A stretch of 27,169 nucleotides of DNA from Sphingomonadales bacterium. Lineage in GTDB: Bacteria; Pseudomonadota; Alphaproteobacteria; Sphingomonadales; Sphingomonadaceae. Position 1 is the first letter of the stretch. Each line of letters begins with the position of its first letter. The translations under genes were made by a program, and so were the position numbers. Positions 7,836 to 15,074 of this stretch are shown one piece after another. The DNA lies in contig JAAFIT010000002.1 in the NCBI GenBank assembly GCA_013298745.1, positions 1 through 27,169 of the forward strand, read 5' to 3'. The notes below the pieces were generated by a model. That model did not search any database and was not told where the DNA came from. It was given only the letters and a program-made list of their open reading frames with translations.

Positions 7836-9376
7836 CCTTGCGCTTCGAGAAGCGCCCGCGCCGGGGCCAGTGCTTCGGCATGGCTGCGCCAGCGGGCGAC
7901 GGCGTCGCGGTAGATCGGCCGGCGCACCTGGGCGGCACTTGGTGTGGCGACCGCGGCTTTCTGAGTGTGGAAGGAAAGCGCCGCGTCGGTCCAGTCGAGG
8001 CCGCAATGGGCATAGAGCTTGCGGCTTTCGCCCTCCTGGTCGGCGACGAGCTGCTCATAGGACAGCTGGAGGATGCGGCCGGGTAGCCGTTGCTCCCAGA
8101 ACGCCATCAGCCGGTCGAAGCGAGCGTAATAGCGGGCGGTGTCGAGCAGGTCGTAGCTGTAGAAATAATAGGCCGAAGTGCTGGCGAACAGGTTCTTGTA
8201 GTTGCTCCACACGGTGTCGAGCGGGTGGCGGCGCAGGCAGACGATGCTGGCCTTGGGCAGCGCCCGCGCGATATGGCCGATGTTGAGGAAATTCGCCGGC
8301 AGCTTGTCGATGAAGCGCCCGCCGGCCATCAGGCGATGCTGGTTGGCGCGCGCCAGATAGGCGCGGCCGACGGCAGCGGGATCGAGATGGCCCGAGGCGG
8401 CGATCGTCTCGGGATCGATGACGCGCCGCGAGCGGGTGCCGGACAGTTGCTTGATCGCCAGCGGCATCGCCTGCAATTCGCCAGCACTGTGCACATCCGC
8501 GTGCGCCGACAGAATGCGATCGACGAGCGTTGTCCCGGTGCGCGGCATGCCGGTGATGAAGATCGGTGCCGCGGGGATGGTGCTGGCGCCGGCCAAGAAG
8601 TCCGCCCTTCGAAACCCGGCTTCGATGGAATCGAAGATCGCCGCGTCACTGGCGAAGTCATAGCCGATGCGCGCCTTGTGCGCGGCATTGGCGGCATCGA
8701 GGTGCCGGAACGCCGCCGCGCCATCGCCGATATCCTCATATTGCTTGGCGAGGGCATAGCGGATGCGCAGCGCGTCATCGGCTGGCGGTTGCCGCGACAG
8801 CACCGCCTCCATCCGCTCGATGTGATTGGCATCGCGGGTCGCGCGGGTAAGGCCGGCGAGCGCATGATGGGCGCGGCCATGGGCGGGGGCCTGTGCAAGG
8901 ATGATCTCGTGCTGCGCTGCCGCTTCGGCGGTGGCGCCAAGAAAGCCGAGCGCCAGCGCGAGGTTGAGCCGAAGCTCGATATTGCCGGGATCGCGCGCCA
9001 CCGCCGGTTCGAAACAGCGCCGTGCCGCCTGATGATCGCCCAGCCGGGCGTGGATGTTGCCAATGGTATCGAAGGTCAGCGCGTCGGCGGGCCCAAGCGC
9101 TTCGGCTGCCTCTGCCGCAGCCCGCGCCTCGCCATCGCGGCGCAGCAGGATGAGCAGCCGGGCGTGCTGCGCCAGATATTCGGCGGTCGGCGCGACGGCG
9201 ATGGCGGCTTCGATATGCACAAGACCGACGCCGATCCGGCCTTCGCTGGCCTCGGCAATCCCCAACAGAAACCGCCCCTCGGCGGCGTGCGCCGGGCTTG
9301 CCGCCATGGCGTACGCGTGGCGCCGCACGGCCGCCATGTCGCCGCGCGCCAGCGCCTCGCGGGCGGGGCTGCTCAT
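7814..9376 (-). CDS. TPR-repeat sulfotransferase family protein
   Basis: The 520-residue protein joins an N-terminal TPR solenoid (about 1-235, with repeats such as ALTFDTIGNIHARLGDHQAA and NLALALGFLGATAEAA) to a C-terminal sulfotransferase domain. The 5'-phosphosulfate-binding loop is visible at about 272-288 (IFITGMPRTGTTLVDRI). Further family signatures are VCLRRHPLDTVWSNYKNLF, which fits the 3'-phosphate binding region, and LQLSYEQLVAD. Such enzymes transfer sulfate from PAPS; the acceptor here is unknown. ATG 9376 overlaps the stop of the upstream metallo-hydrolase by four bases (ATGA), so the two are co-translated. No signal peptide is seen, so it is probably cytoplasmic. It is convergent with TonB receptor 1, 31 bp apart. 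Confidence 0.9.
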   Translation of the reverse strand: MSSPAREALARGDMAAVRRHAYAMAASPAHAAEGRFLLGIAEASEGRIGVGLVHIEAAIAVAPTAEYLAQHARLLILLRRDGEARAAAEAAEALGPADALTFDTIGNIHARLGDHQAARRCFEPAVARDPGNIELRLNLALALGFLGATAEAAAQHEIILAQAPAHGRAHHALAGLTRATRDANHIERMEAVLSRQPPADDALRIRYALAKQYEDIGDGAAAFRHLDAANAAHKARIGYDFASDAAIFDSIEAGFRRADFLAGASTIPAAPIFITGMPRTGTTLVDRILSAHADVHSAGELQAMPLAIKQLSGTRSRRVIDPETIAASGHLDPAAVGRAYLARANQHRLMAGGRFIDKLPANFLNIGHIARALPKASIVCLRRHPLDTVWSNYKNLFASTSAYYFYSYDLLDTARYYARFDRLMAFWEQRLPGRILQLSYEQLVADQEGESRKLYAHCGLDWTDAALSFHTQKAAVATPSAAQVRRPIYRDAVARWRSHAEALAPARALLEAQGIAVDQA

Positions 9377-10278
9377 GGCTGAGGCCGGGGTGGGCGGGGC
9401 GTGAGGATGAAATCGCCTTCGTTGCCGATCACCGGTGCCTTGGCCATGCGGTGCGCCGCGGCGGCGAGCCGATCGATCGCCGATGGCGGCAGTTCAAGCC
9501 GGTGCTCATCGGGATGGGTGGTGGCCTCCATCGCATAATCCTTGCCGGGCGTGGTTGTCATTTCGATGTGCGCGCCGAGCAGTGCGGCGACGGGATGCGC
9601 CTTCGCAAAAGCCGCGACCCGGTCGGCGCTGGCGACAAAAGTGGCGAATTGGTCGGTCGGCACATAGAGGCGGCCAGCATAGAGCATGTCGCCCGAAAAC
9701 AGCAGCCGGGTGTGTGGGTCATAAACCATGATATGCGCCGGTTCGTGCCCCGGTGTGGGAATGATCGACAGCACCCGCCCGCCGAGATCGAAGCTGGCGA
9801 TGTCGTCGGGCCAGGTCTTCACGCCGAAGAACCGCGCCACATCGGCGGGTTTCAGGCCGACGACCTCGGTAGCGGGCCGCGCAGCGAATTCGCTATCGCC
9901 CCGGATATGGTCGCCATGGCTGTGCGAATGCGCGACGACGAGCGGGATCGACGCGCGTTTGTTGGCCTTCAGCCAGTCGGCGATCACGGCATCGACTGCG
10001 GGGCGGATATCCAGCCCGCCGGCGCCGGAATCGATCAATAAGGCGCGATCCTGTCCGAACAGCAGATAGAGGAACGGCGCTTCGAAATTGGTGCGCACCG
10101 ATTGGCGGATGACGAAGGTGTCGCGGTCGATCGCCTGCACCTGCGTCTGCGGCTCGGCGGGGGTGGTGCCGTTGATCCATGGTACGAAGGGCGGCGGGCC
10201 AGCAGCTGCGGTGGCATTTGCGATCAGCGCTGCAACGACCACGGCGAACAGGCTGGCGACGCGAACTCCACTCGACAC
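9373..10278 (-). CDS. Secreted metallo-beta-lactamase-fold hydrolase
   Basis: The protein has 301 residues, with start GTG 10278 chosen because GGAG lies about 7 bases upstream and a clear signal peptide follows (VRVASLFAVVVAALIANATAAAG). The zinc-binding motif HSHGDH is at 119-124 (HXHXDH). Further probable ligands are the His in PTPGHEPAH, the Asp in LFSGDMLY and a late His in LLGAHIEM. The fold is therefore the MBL superfamily and the product probably acts in the periplasm. The substrate is not identifiable; lactonase, beta-lactamase-like or phosphodiesterase activity are all possible. It is the first gene of a two-gene minus-strand unit with the sulfotransferase and is divergent from the guanidine operon, sharing a 153-bp intergenic region that contains the NikR-like operator. 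Confidence 0.88.
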   Translation of the reverse strand: MSSGVRVASLFAVVVAALIANATAAAGPPPFVPWINGTTPAEPQTQVQAIDRDTFVIRQSVRTNFEAPFLYLLFGQDRALLIDSGAGGLDIRPAVDAVIADWLKANKRASIPLVVAHSHSHGDHIRGDSEFAARPATEVVGLKPADVARFFGVKTWPDDIASFDLGGRVLSIIPTPGHEPAHIMVYDPHTRLLFSGDMLYAGRLYVPTDQFATFVASADRVAAFAKAHPVAALLGAHIEMTTTPGKDYAMEATTHPDEHRLELPPSAIDRLAAAAHRMAKAPVIGNEGDFILTPRPPRPQP

Positions 10279-10349
10279 TGGCACTCTCCTGCGCCCTGTT
10301 GACGATGCGCACGAAAGGGATGGCGCTCCGCTTCCAAGACAATTATGAG

Positions 10350-10377
10350 TTATTACGGATCGGGGCAAACGTAATAT
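10350..10377 (+). promoter_or_regulatory. NikR-type operator 1 and overlapping candidate promoter of the guanidine operon
   Basis: TATTA at 10351-10355 and TAATA at 10372-10376 are exact inverted half-sites separated by 16 bases; the perfect arms extend inward to seven bases (TATTACG and CGTAATA). E. coli NikR binds GTATGA-N16-TCATAC, so the spacing is identical and the half-site differs mainly at one base. The AT-rich right arm contains TAATAT (10372-10377), a good -10 hexamer, with TTATTA (10350-10355) 16 bp upstream as a possible -35. A bound repressor would cover the promoter. The site is 55 bp before the first operon gene and could also affect the divergent hydrolase. Binding is inferred, not shown. 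Confidence 0.65.
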
Positions 10378-10431
10378 TTTTGTGCTCGTCCCGCAGCGTT
10401 CAACACCCGCCATAAATCTTGTGGAGTTTCG

Positions 10432-11517
10432 ATGATGGTGCACTGGGTCCACAAGACGGGCATCGCGGCGCTGGCGGCGGCAGCGCTGGTGTTGACGTCG
10501 TGCAGTTCGGCGCCCGAGCCGGCCAAGCCGCGCACCGAATTCGCCATCGGCTGGTCGATCTACGCCGGCTGGATGCCCTGGCCCTATGCCCAACAGGCCG
10601 GCATCGTGAAGAAATGGGCCGACAAATACGGCCTCACGATCAAGATCGTGCAGGTCAACGACTATGTCGAATCGGTGAACCAGTACACCGCTGGCAAGCT
10701 GGATGGCGTCACCGTCACCAACATGGATGCGCTGACCATCCCGGCCGCCGGCGGCAAGGACACCAGCGCCATCATCATCGGCGATTACAGCAACGGCAAT
10801 GATGGCGTGGTGCTGAAGAACGCCACCTCGCTCGCCAGCATCAAGGGCCGCACCATCAACCTCGTCGAACTGTCGGTGTCGCATTATCTGCTCGCCCGTG
10901 GACTCGAAACCGTCGGGCTGAAGCTCAGCGACGTCAAGACCATCAACACCGCCGATGCCGATATCGTCGGCGCTTTTGCTGCCCCTGAAGTGACCGCCGC
11001 GGTGACGTGGAACCCGCAGCTCAACGAGCTGAAGGCGGCGCCCGGTACGACGCTGGCGTTTGATTCGTCTAAGATTCCGGCCGAAATCCTCGATCTGCTC
11101 GTCGTCGACAGCGCGACGCTCAAGGCCAATCCGGCGCTCGGCAAGGCACTTGTCGGCATCTGGTACGAAACCATTGCGCTGATGCAGCGCCAGGATGCGG
11201 ACGGCGCCGCTGCGCGCGCCGCCATGGCCAAGCTGGCCGGGTCGACACCGGCGTCGTTCGATGCACAGCTGGTGACGACGCATCTTTATGCGACGCCGCA
11301 GGAAGCCCTTGCCGCCGCGACCGCGCCCGAACTCGTCACTACGATGACGCGGGTGCGTGATTTCAGCTTCAGCAAGGGGCTGTTCGGACCGGGGGCGACC
11401 GCGCCCGACGCCATCGGGATCGCGTTTCCTGCCGGCAAGACGCTCGGCAACGCCGCCAATGTCAAACTGCGCTTCGACCCGGCGTTCATGCAACTCGCCG
11501 CCGACGGCAAGCTGTAA
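10432..11517 (+). CDS. ABC transporter substrate-binding lipoprotein (urea carboxylase-region family)
   Basis: This 361-residue protein matches the periplasmic binding proteins found in urea/guanidine carboxylase operons, relatives of the SsuA/TauA/NMT1 class. It begins with a lipoprotein signal: hydrophobic core followed by LTSC, with Cys24 as the lipidated residue and Ser at +2. Mature features include EFAIGWSIYAGWMPWPYAQQAG and a long two-lobed body. ATG 10432 follows GGAG by five bases; ATG 10435 is an alternative. Genes for its permease and ATPase follow immediately (three-base gap, then overlap). Context makes guanidine or a related ureido compound the likely ligand. It is first in the operon, directly downstream of operator 1. 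Confidence 0.92.
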   Translation: MMVHWVHKTGIAALAAAALVLTSCSSAPEPAKPRTEFAIGWSIYAGWMPWPYAQQAGIVKKWADKYGLTIKIVQVNDYVESVNQYTAGKLDGVTVTNMDALTIPAAGGKDTSAIIIGDYSNGNDGVVLKNATSLASIKGRTINLVELSVSHYLLARGLETVGLKLSDVKTINTADADIVGAFAAPEVTAAVTWNPQLNELKAAPGTTLAFDSSKIPAEILDLLVVDSATLKANPALGKALVGIWYETIALMQRQDADGAAARAAMAKLAGSTPASFDAQLVTTHLYATPQEALAAATAPELVTTMTRVRDFSFSKGLFGPGATAPDAIGIAFPAGKTLGNAANVKLRFDPAFMQLAADGKL

Positions 11518-11520
11518 CGG

Positions 11521-12333
11521 GTGCGGATCGTCAACCTCAAGCCGACGCGCCGCGCCCGGGTGCTGCTCGGGGTCGCGCCGCTGTTGTTGCTGGTGATCGC
11601 CTATCTGATTGCGTCGGCGAGCCGCCACGCCATCAACCCGGCCGACAAGATTTTACCGACGCCGCAGGCGATGATCTCTGCGATGCAGTCGTTGGTGCTG
11701 GTGCCCGACACGATGACCGGGGAGCTGCTGTTCTGGGCCGACACGTCGGCGAGCCTGTGGCGGCTGGGGCTGGGGCTGGCGATTTCCACTCTGTCGGCGC
11801 TGTTGCTGGGCCTGGGGCTCGGTCTCATTCCCACCGCGCGGGCAACCTTTGGTCCGCTGGTGACGATCATCGCGGTGATTCCGCCGATTGCCTTGCTGCC
11901 GATCCTGTTCATCGCGCTGGGCTTGGGTGAGGCGGCCAAGGTGGCGCTGATCGTCATCGGCATCCTGCCGGTGATGCTTCGCGACATTGCCGCGCATGTC
12001 GAGGCGTTGCCGGCCGAACAATTGGTCAAGGCGCAGACTTTGGGGGCGAGCAGCTGGCATCTGGCGATCAGGGTCGCGCTGCCACAGGCGATGCCGCGCC
12101 TCATCCATGCCTTGCGCCTCGCGATCGGGCCGGCGTGGGTGTTCCTGATTTCGGCCGAAGCCATCGCCTCCGATGTCGGGCTCGGCTATCGAATCTTCCT
12201 CGTCCGCCGCTATCTGTCGATGGATATCATCCTGCCCTATGTGGCGTGGATCACGCTGCTGGCGATCGCCATGGACTGGGCGTTGCGGCAGGCGAGTGAG
12301 CGCGGCTTTGCCTGGGCGCACCCGACCCGATGA
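11521..12333 (+). CDS. ABC transporter permease (SsuC/TauC-like)
   Basis: This 270-residue inner-membrane protein has about six hydrophobic segments. The cytoplasmic EAA loop that contacts the ATPase is visible at about 160-190 (AEQLVKAQTLGASSWHLAIR followed by VALPQAMP). It starts at GTG 11521, three bases after the substrate-binding protein stop. Its own Shine-Dalgarno is weak, so it depends on coupling. It ends in an ATGA overlap with the ATPase gene. With its neighbours it forms a complete importer, predicted to import guanidine or a similar nitrogen compound. Confidence 0.92.
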   Translation: MRIVNLKPTRRARVLLGVAPLLLLVIAYLIASASRHAINPADKILPTPQAMISAMQSLVLVPDTMTGELLFWADTSASLWRLGLGLAISTLSALLLGLGLGLIPTARATFGPLVTIIAVIPPIALLPILFIALGLGEAAKVALIVIGILPVMLRDIAAHVEALPAEQLVKAQTLGASSWHLAIRVALPQAMPRLIHALRLAIGPAWVFLISAEAIASDVGLGYRIFLVRRYLSMDIILPYVAWITLLAIAMDWALRQASERGFAWAHPTR

Positions 12334-13112
12334 CGGCGCTGCTGTCCCTCCACAATGTCTGGGTCGAATATGGCGACAAGATCGTCCTCGAACGCGTCGA
12401 TCTCGAAATAGCCGAGCGCTCTTTCGTCTCGATCGTCGGACCCTCGGGGGCGGGGAAAAGCACATTGTTACGCCTGTTGCTTGGCCAGGAAGCGCCGACG
12501 CGTGGCCGCATCCTGCTCGATGGCGCGCCATTGAAGCCCGAATGCGGCCCCGATCGCGGGGTGGTGTTTCAACGTTACTCGGTGTTTCCGCATCTCGATG
12601 TCCGCCGCAACGTGCTGTTCGGCCTTGAATGCACGCGCGCACCGCTGACCGGCCGGCTGTTCGGCGCCGCCCGCCGCGCCGCGCTGGCCGAGGTCGATGC
12701 GATGCTGGCAGCGGTCGGGCTTGCCGACAGCGGCGATGCCTATCCGGCGCAACTCTCGGGCGGGATGCAGCAGCGCCTCGCCATCGCGCAGGCGCTGGTG
12801 ATGCGGCCGCGCATCCTGCTGCTCGATGAACCGTTCGGCGCGCTCGACCCCGGCATCCGCCGCGACATGCACGCCCTCATCACCCGGCTGTGGCGCGAAC
12901 AGGGGCTGACCATCATCATGGTCACCCACGATATCGCCGAGGCATTCGGCCTCGGCACCCGCGTTCTTACCATCGACAAGCGCCGCAACGATCCGCAGGC
13001 ACCGCACCGCTATGGTGCCACCGCCGTCTATGATCTGACGCTCGATCGGCGCGTTGCGGCGGAATCACGAAGCGCCGCCAGTATTACGATTGACGAAAAT
13101 GATAATAACTGA
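12330..13112 (+). CDS. ABC transporter ATP-binding protein (SsuB/TauB-like)
   Basis: The 260-residue ATPase energises the importer. Walker A GPSGAGKST is at 37-45, the Q-loop lies near VVFQRYSVFPHLDV, the signature LSGGMQQRLAIAQAL comes before Walker B ILLLDEPFGALD, and the switch His is in MVTHDIAEAFG. ATG 12330 overlaps the permease stop (ATGA). The extreme 3' end is unusual: its last codons (SITIDENDNN) are AT-rich against a GC-rich gene because they carry operator 2 of the NikR-like regulator. The C-terminal tail after about residue 225 is longer than the minimal ATPase domain. Confidence 0.94.
   Translation: MTALLSLHNVWVEYGDKIVLERVDLEIAERSFVSIVGPSGAGKSTLLRLLLGQEAPTRGRILLDGAPLKPECGPDRGVVFQRYSVFPHLDVRRNVLFGLECTRAPLTGRLFGAARRAALAEVDAMLAAVGLADSGDAYPAQLSGGMQQRLAIAQALVMRPRILLLDEPFGALDPGIRRDMHALITRLWREQGLTIIMVTHDIAEAFGLGTRVLTIDKRRNDPQAPHRYGATAVYDLTLDRRVAAESRSAASITIDENDNN
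13081..13108 (+). promoter_or_regulatory. NikR-type operator 2, upstream of the NikR-like gene
   Basis: TATTA at 13082-13086 and TAATA at 13103-13107 are exact inverted half-sites separated by 16 bases, the same geometry as operator 1. With flanking G the left half is GTATTA, five of six matches to the E. coli NikR half-site GTATGA. The left arm shares TATTACG with operator 1. It lies in the last codons of the ATPase gene and ends 17 bp before the regulator ATG, so it is placed for autoregulation of the regulator and downstream enzymes. TTGACG at 13090-13095 could be a -35, but no good -10 is spaced for it. Confidence 0.6.
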
Positions 13113-13124
13113 GAGGGGCAAGGG

Positions 13125-13610
13125 ATGACCGACGACACCCTTGGAACCGGCCTATCGCGGCTGAGCATGAGCCTGCCTTCCAACCTCTATCGCCAGCTCG
13201 ATGTGATGGTGCAGGAGCGCGGGCTGCCGTCGCGATCGCAGTTGATTGCCGAACTGATCCGCAACGCGCTCGCCGATCATGGCGAGGAAACCCACCCCGA
13301 CGCCTTGCTCGCCGGCACGATTACTTTGGTCTATCGCGCCAACATGGGCCGGGTGCGCGAGCAACTTGTGCAAACGCAGCACGAGTTTCTGAAGGAAGTC
13401 ATCTCGGCGCAGCATGTCTTCCTTGAAGACGATCAGTCGCTTGAAGTGTTGCTGGTGCAGGGCCCCGCCACCCGGCTGCGCGCGCTCTGCGATGCCTTGC
13501 GCAAGGTGCGCGGCGTCCAGCAGCTCAAACTGTTCACCACGACCGCGCTGCTGCCGCCGCTCCACGAACAGGTCAGCTTCAAGAGCGCTAAAGCCAGGAA
13601 GACCGCGTGA
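13125..13610 (+). CDS. NikR-family ribbon-helix-helix regulator with an incomplete nickel site
   Basis: The 161-residue protein has the NikR layout: N-terminal ribbon-helix-helix (strand RLSMSLPSNLYRQLDVMV at about 12-29, helices to about 52) and a C-terminal ACT-like ligand-binding domain. DNA-contacting strand residues are R12, S14 and S16, against R3, T5 and T7 in E. coli. The metal region aligns without gaps from TQH to LEV. His86 and His97 match nickel ligands His76 and His87, but Phe99 replaces His89 and Ser105 replaces Cys95. A normal square-planar Ni site therefore cannot form. A C-terminal extension of about 20 residues is also present. ATG 13125 follows a purine-rich site (AGGGGCAAGGG). 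It overlaps the next gene. It probably represses this operon through operators 1 and 2; the ligand could be guanidine or another metal. Confidence 0.88.
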   Translation: MTDDTLGTGLSRLSMSLPSNLYRQLDVMVQERGLPSRSQLIAELIRNALADHGEETHPDALLAGTITLVYRANMGRVREQLVQTQHEFLKEVISAQHVFLEDDQSLEVLLVQGPATRLRALCDALRKVRGVQQLKLFTTTALLPPLHEQVSFKSAKARKTA

Positions 13611-14428
13611 TGGTCACACTCAACGATCCGAATGCGGCGCGCGCCCATGCCCGGGCACAGGAAGGCCTTGTCGCCGATGCGATGCCAATCCTGCCGCCGG
13701 TCGCCGATGATCTGCCGGCGGGCGTCTCGGCGGATGACCTGGTGTGGGAAGAACGCATTGCCGGCGGCGGCTATGCCTCGCGGCGGCTGGCGCGCGGGTC
13801 GCGGACCCGGCTGATCGACGTCGACGGCGATGCCTGTGCCTCGATCCAGATCTTCAACGCCGAAATGCCGACCGAGCGGCTCAACGTTGCCGATACGGTC
13901 AAGATCCAGTGGAACGCCTATATCGGCGCCGGCAAGCTGCTGCTGTCGGACATGGGCCGGGTGCTGATGAGCATCGAGGCCGATGACGCCGGCAGCCATG
14001 ATGCCTTTTGCGGTGCCTCGAACGCCGCCGCCAACGCCCGTGCCTATGGTGAGGGCGGCAACTGGAGCGCGTTTCCCAACGCCCGCGACCGGCTGCTGCT
14101 TGGCGCCGCCAAACATGGCCTTGGCCGCCGCGATGTGCATCCGTGCATCAACCTGTTCAAGGGCGTGAGGATTGCCCAGGGCGGCAGCACCGTGCTCGAT
14201 ATCGGGCCGTTCGCGCCGGGCCGGGCGTTGACGCTGCGTGCCGAAATGGACGTCATTCTGGTTATCGCCAACTGCCCGCACGTCCTCGACACGCGGCCGT
14301 GGACCGTCACGCCGCTGCGCGCCACCGCCTGGCGTGGGCCGATCACCGGCACCGATGACGCCATCCGCAATGCGACGCCGGAGGGCCGCCGCGCCTTCCT
14401 TAACGTCGATGATTATTACCGCCGCTAA
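13610..14428 (+). CDS. Urea carboxylase-associated protein 2 (DUF1989), probable carboxyguanidine deiminase subunit
   Basis: This 272-residue DUF1989 protein belongs to the larger of the two urea carboxylase-associated families. Related pairs (CgdA/CgdB) were shown to deiminate carboxyguanidine to allophanate plus ammonia. Conserved-looking segments are VWEERIAGGGYASRRLARGSRTRLIDVDGDACASIQIFN, split here as WEERIAGGGYASR near residue 45 and DVDGDACASIQIFNA near 75. Others are AFCGASN, DVHPCINLFKGV and the late NCPHVLDTRP. These Cys/His positions suggest a metal-dependent active site. ATG 13610 overlaps the regulator stop (TGATG); GTG 13607 is an alternative start. It is followed after 13 bp by its partner. 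Confidence 0.88.
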   Translation: MVTLNDPNAARAHARAQEGLVADAMPILPPVADDLPAGVSADDLVWEERIAGGGYASRRLARGSRTRLIDVDGDACASIQIFNAEMPTERLNVADTVKIQWNAYIGAGKLLLSDMGRVLMSIEADDAGSHDAFCGASNAAANARAYGEGGNWSAFPNARDRLLLGAAKHGLGRRDVHPCINLFKGVRIAQGGSTVLDIGPFAPGRALTLRAEMDVILVIANCPHVLDTRPWTVTPLRATAWRGPITGTDDAIRNATPEGRRAFLNVDDYYRR

Positions 14429-14434
14429 GGAGGG
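14427..14434 (+). promoter_or_regulatory. Strong Shine-Dalgarno deciding the GTG start of the next gene
   Basis: AAGGAGGG, close to the full anti-Shine-Dalgarno complement, lies seven bases before GTG 14442 and starts inside the upstream stop codon region. It identifies GTG 14442 as the start, not any of the upstream in-frame codons. Confidence 0.75.
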
Positions 14435-14441
14435 CAGACAG

Positions 14442-15074
14442 GTGACCGATGTTGCACTTGCGGGCCTTGCTGGGCCGATCGTCCATGATGAAGTGGTTCC
14501 GGCGCGTGCGCCATGGATGCACGCGGTGAAGGCCGGGCAGACGCTGCGCATCGTCGATCTCGAAGGCAATCAGGCGGTCGATTTCCTGATGTATGCGGCC
14601 GCCGATGATGCCGAACGCTATAGCGCGCAGGACACGATTGCGGCGCAGTCCAACATCTTTCTGCGCACCGGCACGAAACTGCTGTCCAACGAAGGCCGGC
14701 CGATGATGACGATTACCGCCACCGCGGTCGATTATCACGACACCATCGGCGGCGCCTGTTCGTGCGAATCGAACACCCTGCGCTATGGCCACCACACCAA
14801 GGCGCAGCATGCGTGCGTCGATAATTTTCTCGATGCCAATGTCCGCGCCGGCCGCGGCAAGCGCGACATGGTGTCGAACATCAACTTCTTCATGAATGTG
14901 CCGGTAGAGGCCGATGGCGCACTGGGGATCGTTGACGGCATTTCGGCGCCGGGGCTGACGGTCGATCTGAAGGCCGATATGGATGTCATCGTCGTCGTTT
15001 CCAATTGCCCGCAGATCAACAACCCCTGCAACGGCTTCAACCCGACGCCCGTCCGCATGATCGTTGCGGCATGA
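14442..15074 (+). CDS. Urea carboxylase-associated protein 1 (DUF1989), probable carboxyguanidine deiminase subunit
   Basis: This 210-residue DUF1989 protein is the partner of the preceding gene; the pair is expected to form the heteromeric carboxyguanidine deiminase. Clear family segments are LRIVDLEGNQAVDFLMYAA, then GGACSCESNTLRYG, HHTKAQHACVDNFL and the terminal NCPQINNPCNGFNPTPVRMI. The clustered Cys and His residues suggest metal ligands. The frame stays open far upstream, but the strong ribosome site at 14427-14434 marks GTG 14442. It ends in an ATGA overlap with the carboxylase, so carboxylase and deiminase production are tightly coupled, fitting the need to process unstable carboxyguanidine. 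Confidence 0.9.
   Translation: MTDVALAGLAGPIVHDEVVPARAPWMHAVKAGQTLRIVDLEGNQAVDFLMYAAADDAERYSAQDTIAAQSNIFLRTGTKLLSNEGRPMMTITATAVDYHDTIGGACSCESNTLRYGHHTKAQHACVDNFLDANVRAGRGKRDMVSNINFFMNVPVEADGALGIVDGISAPGLTVDLKADMDVIVVVSNCPQINNPCNGFNPTPVRMIVAA

Noticed and set aside
10290..10345. ACGA occurrences (TTGACGATG, GCACGAAAG) as guanidine-II riboswitch loops
   Set aside because: The flanking bases do not pair into the required short GC stems.
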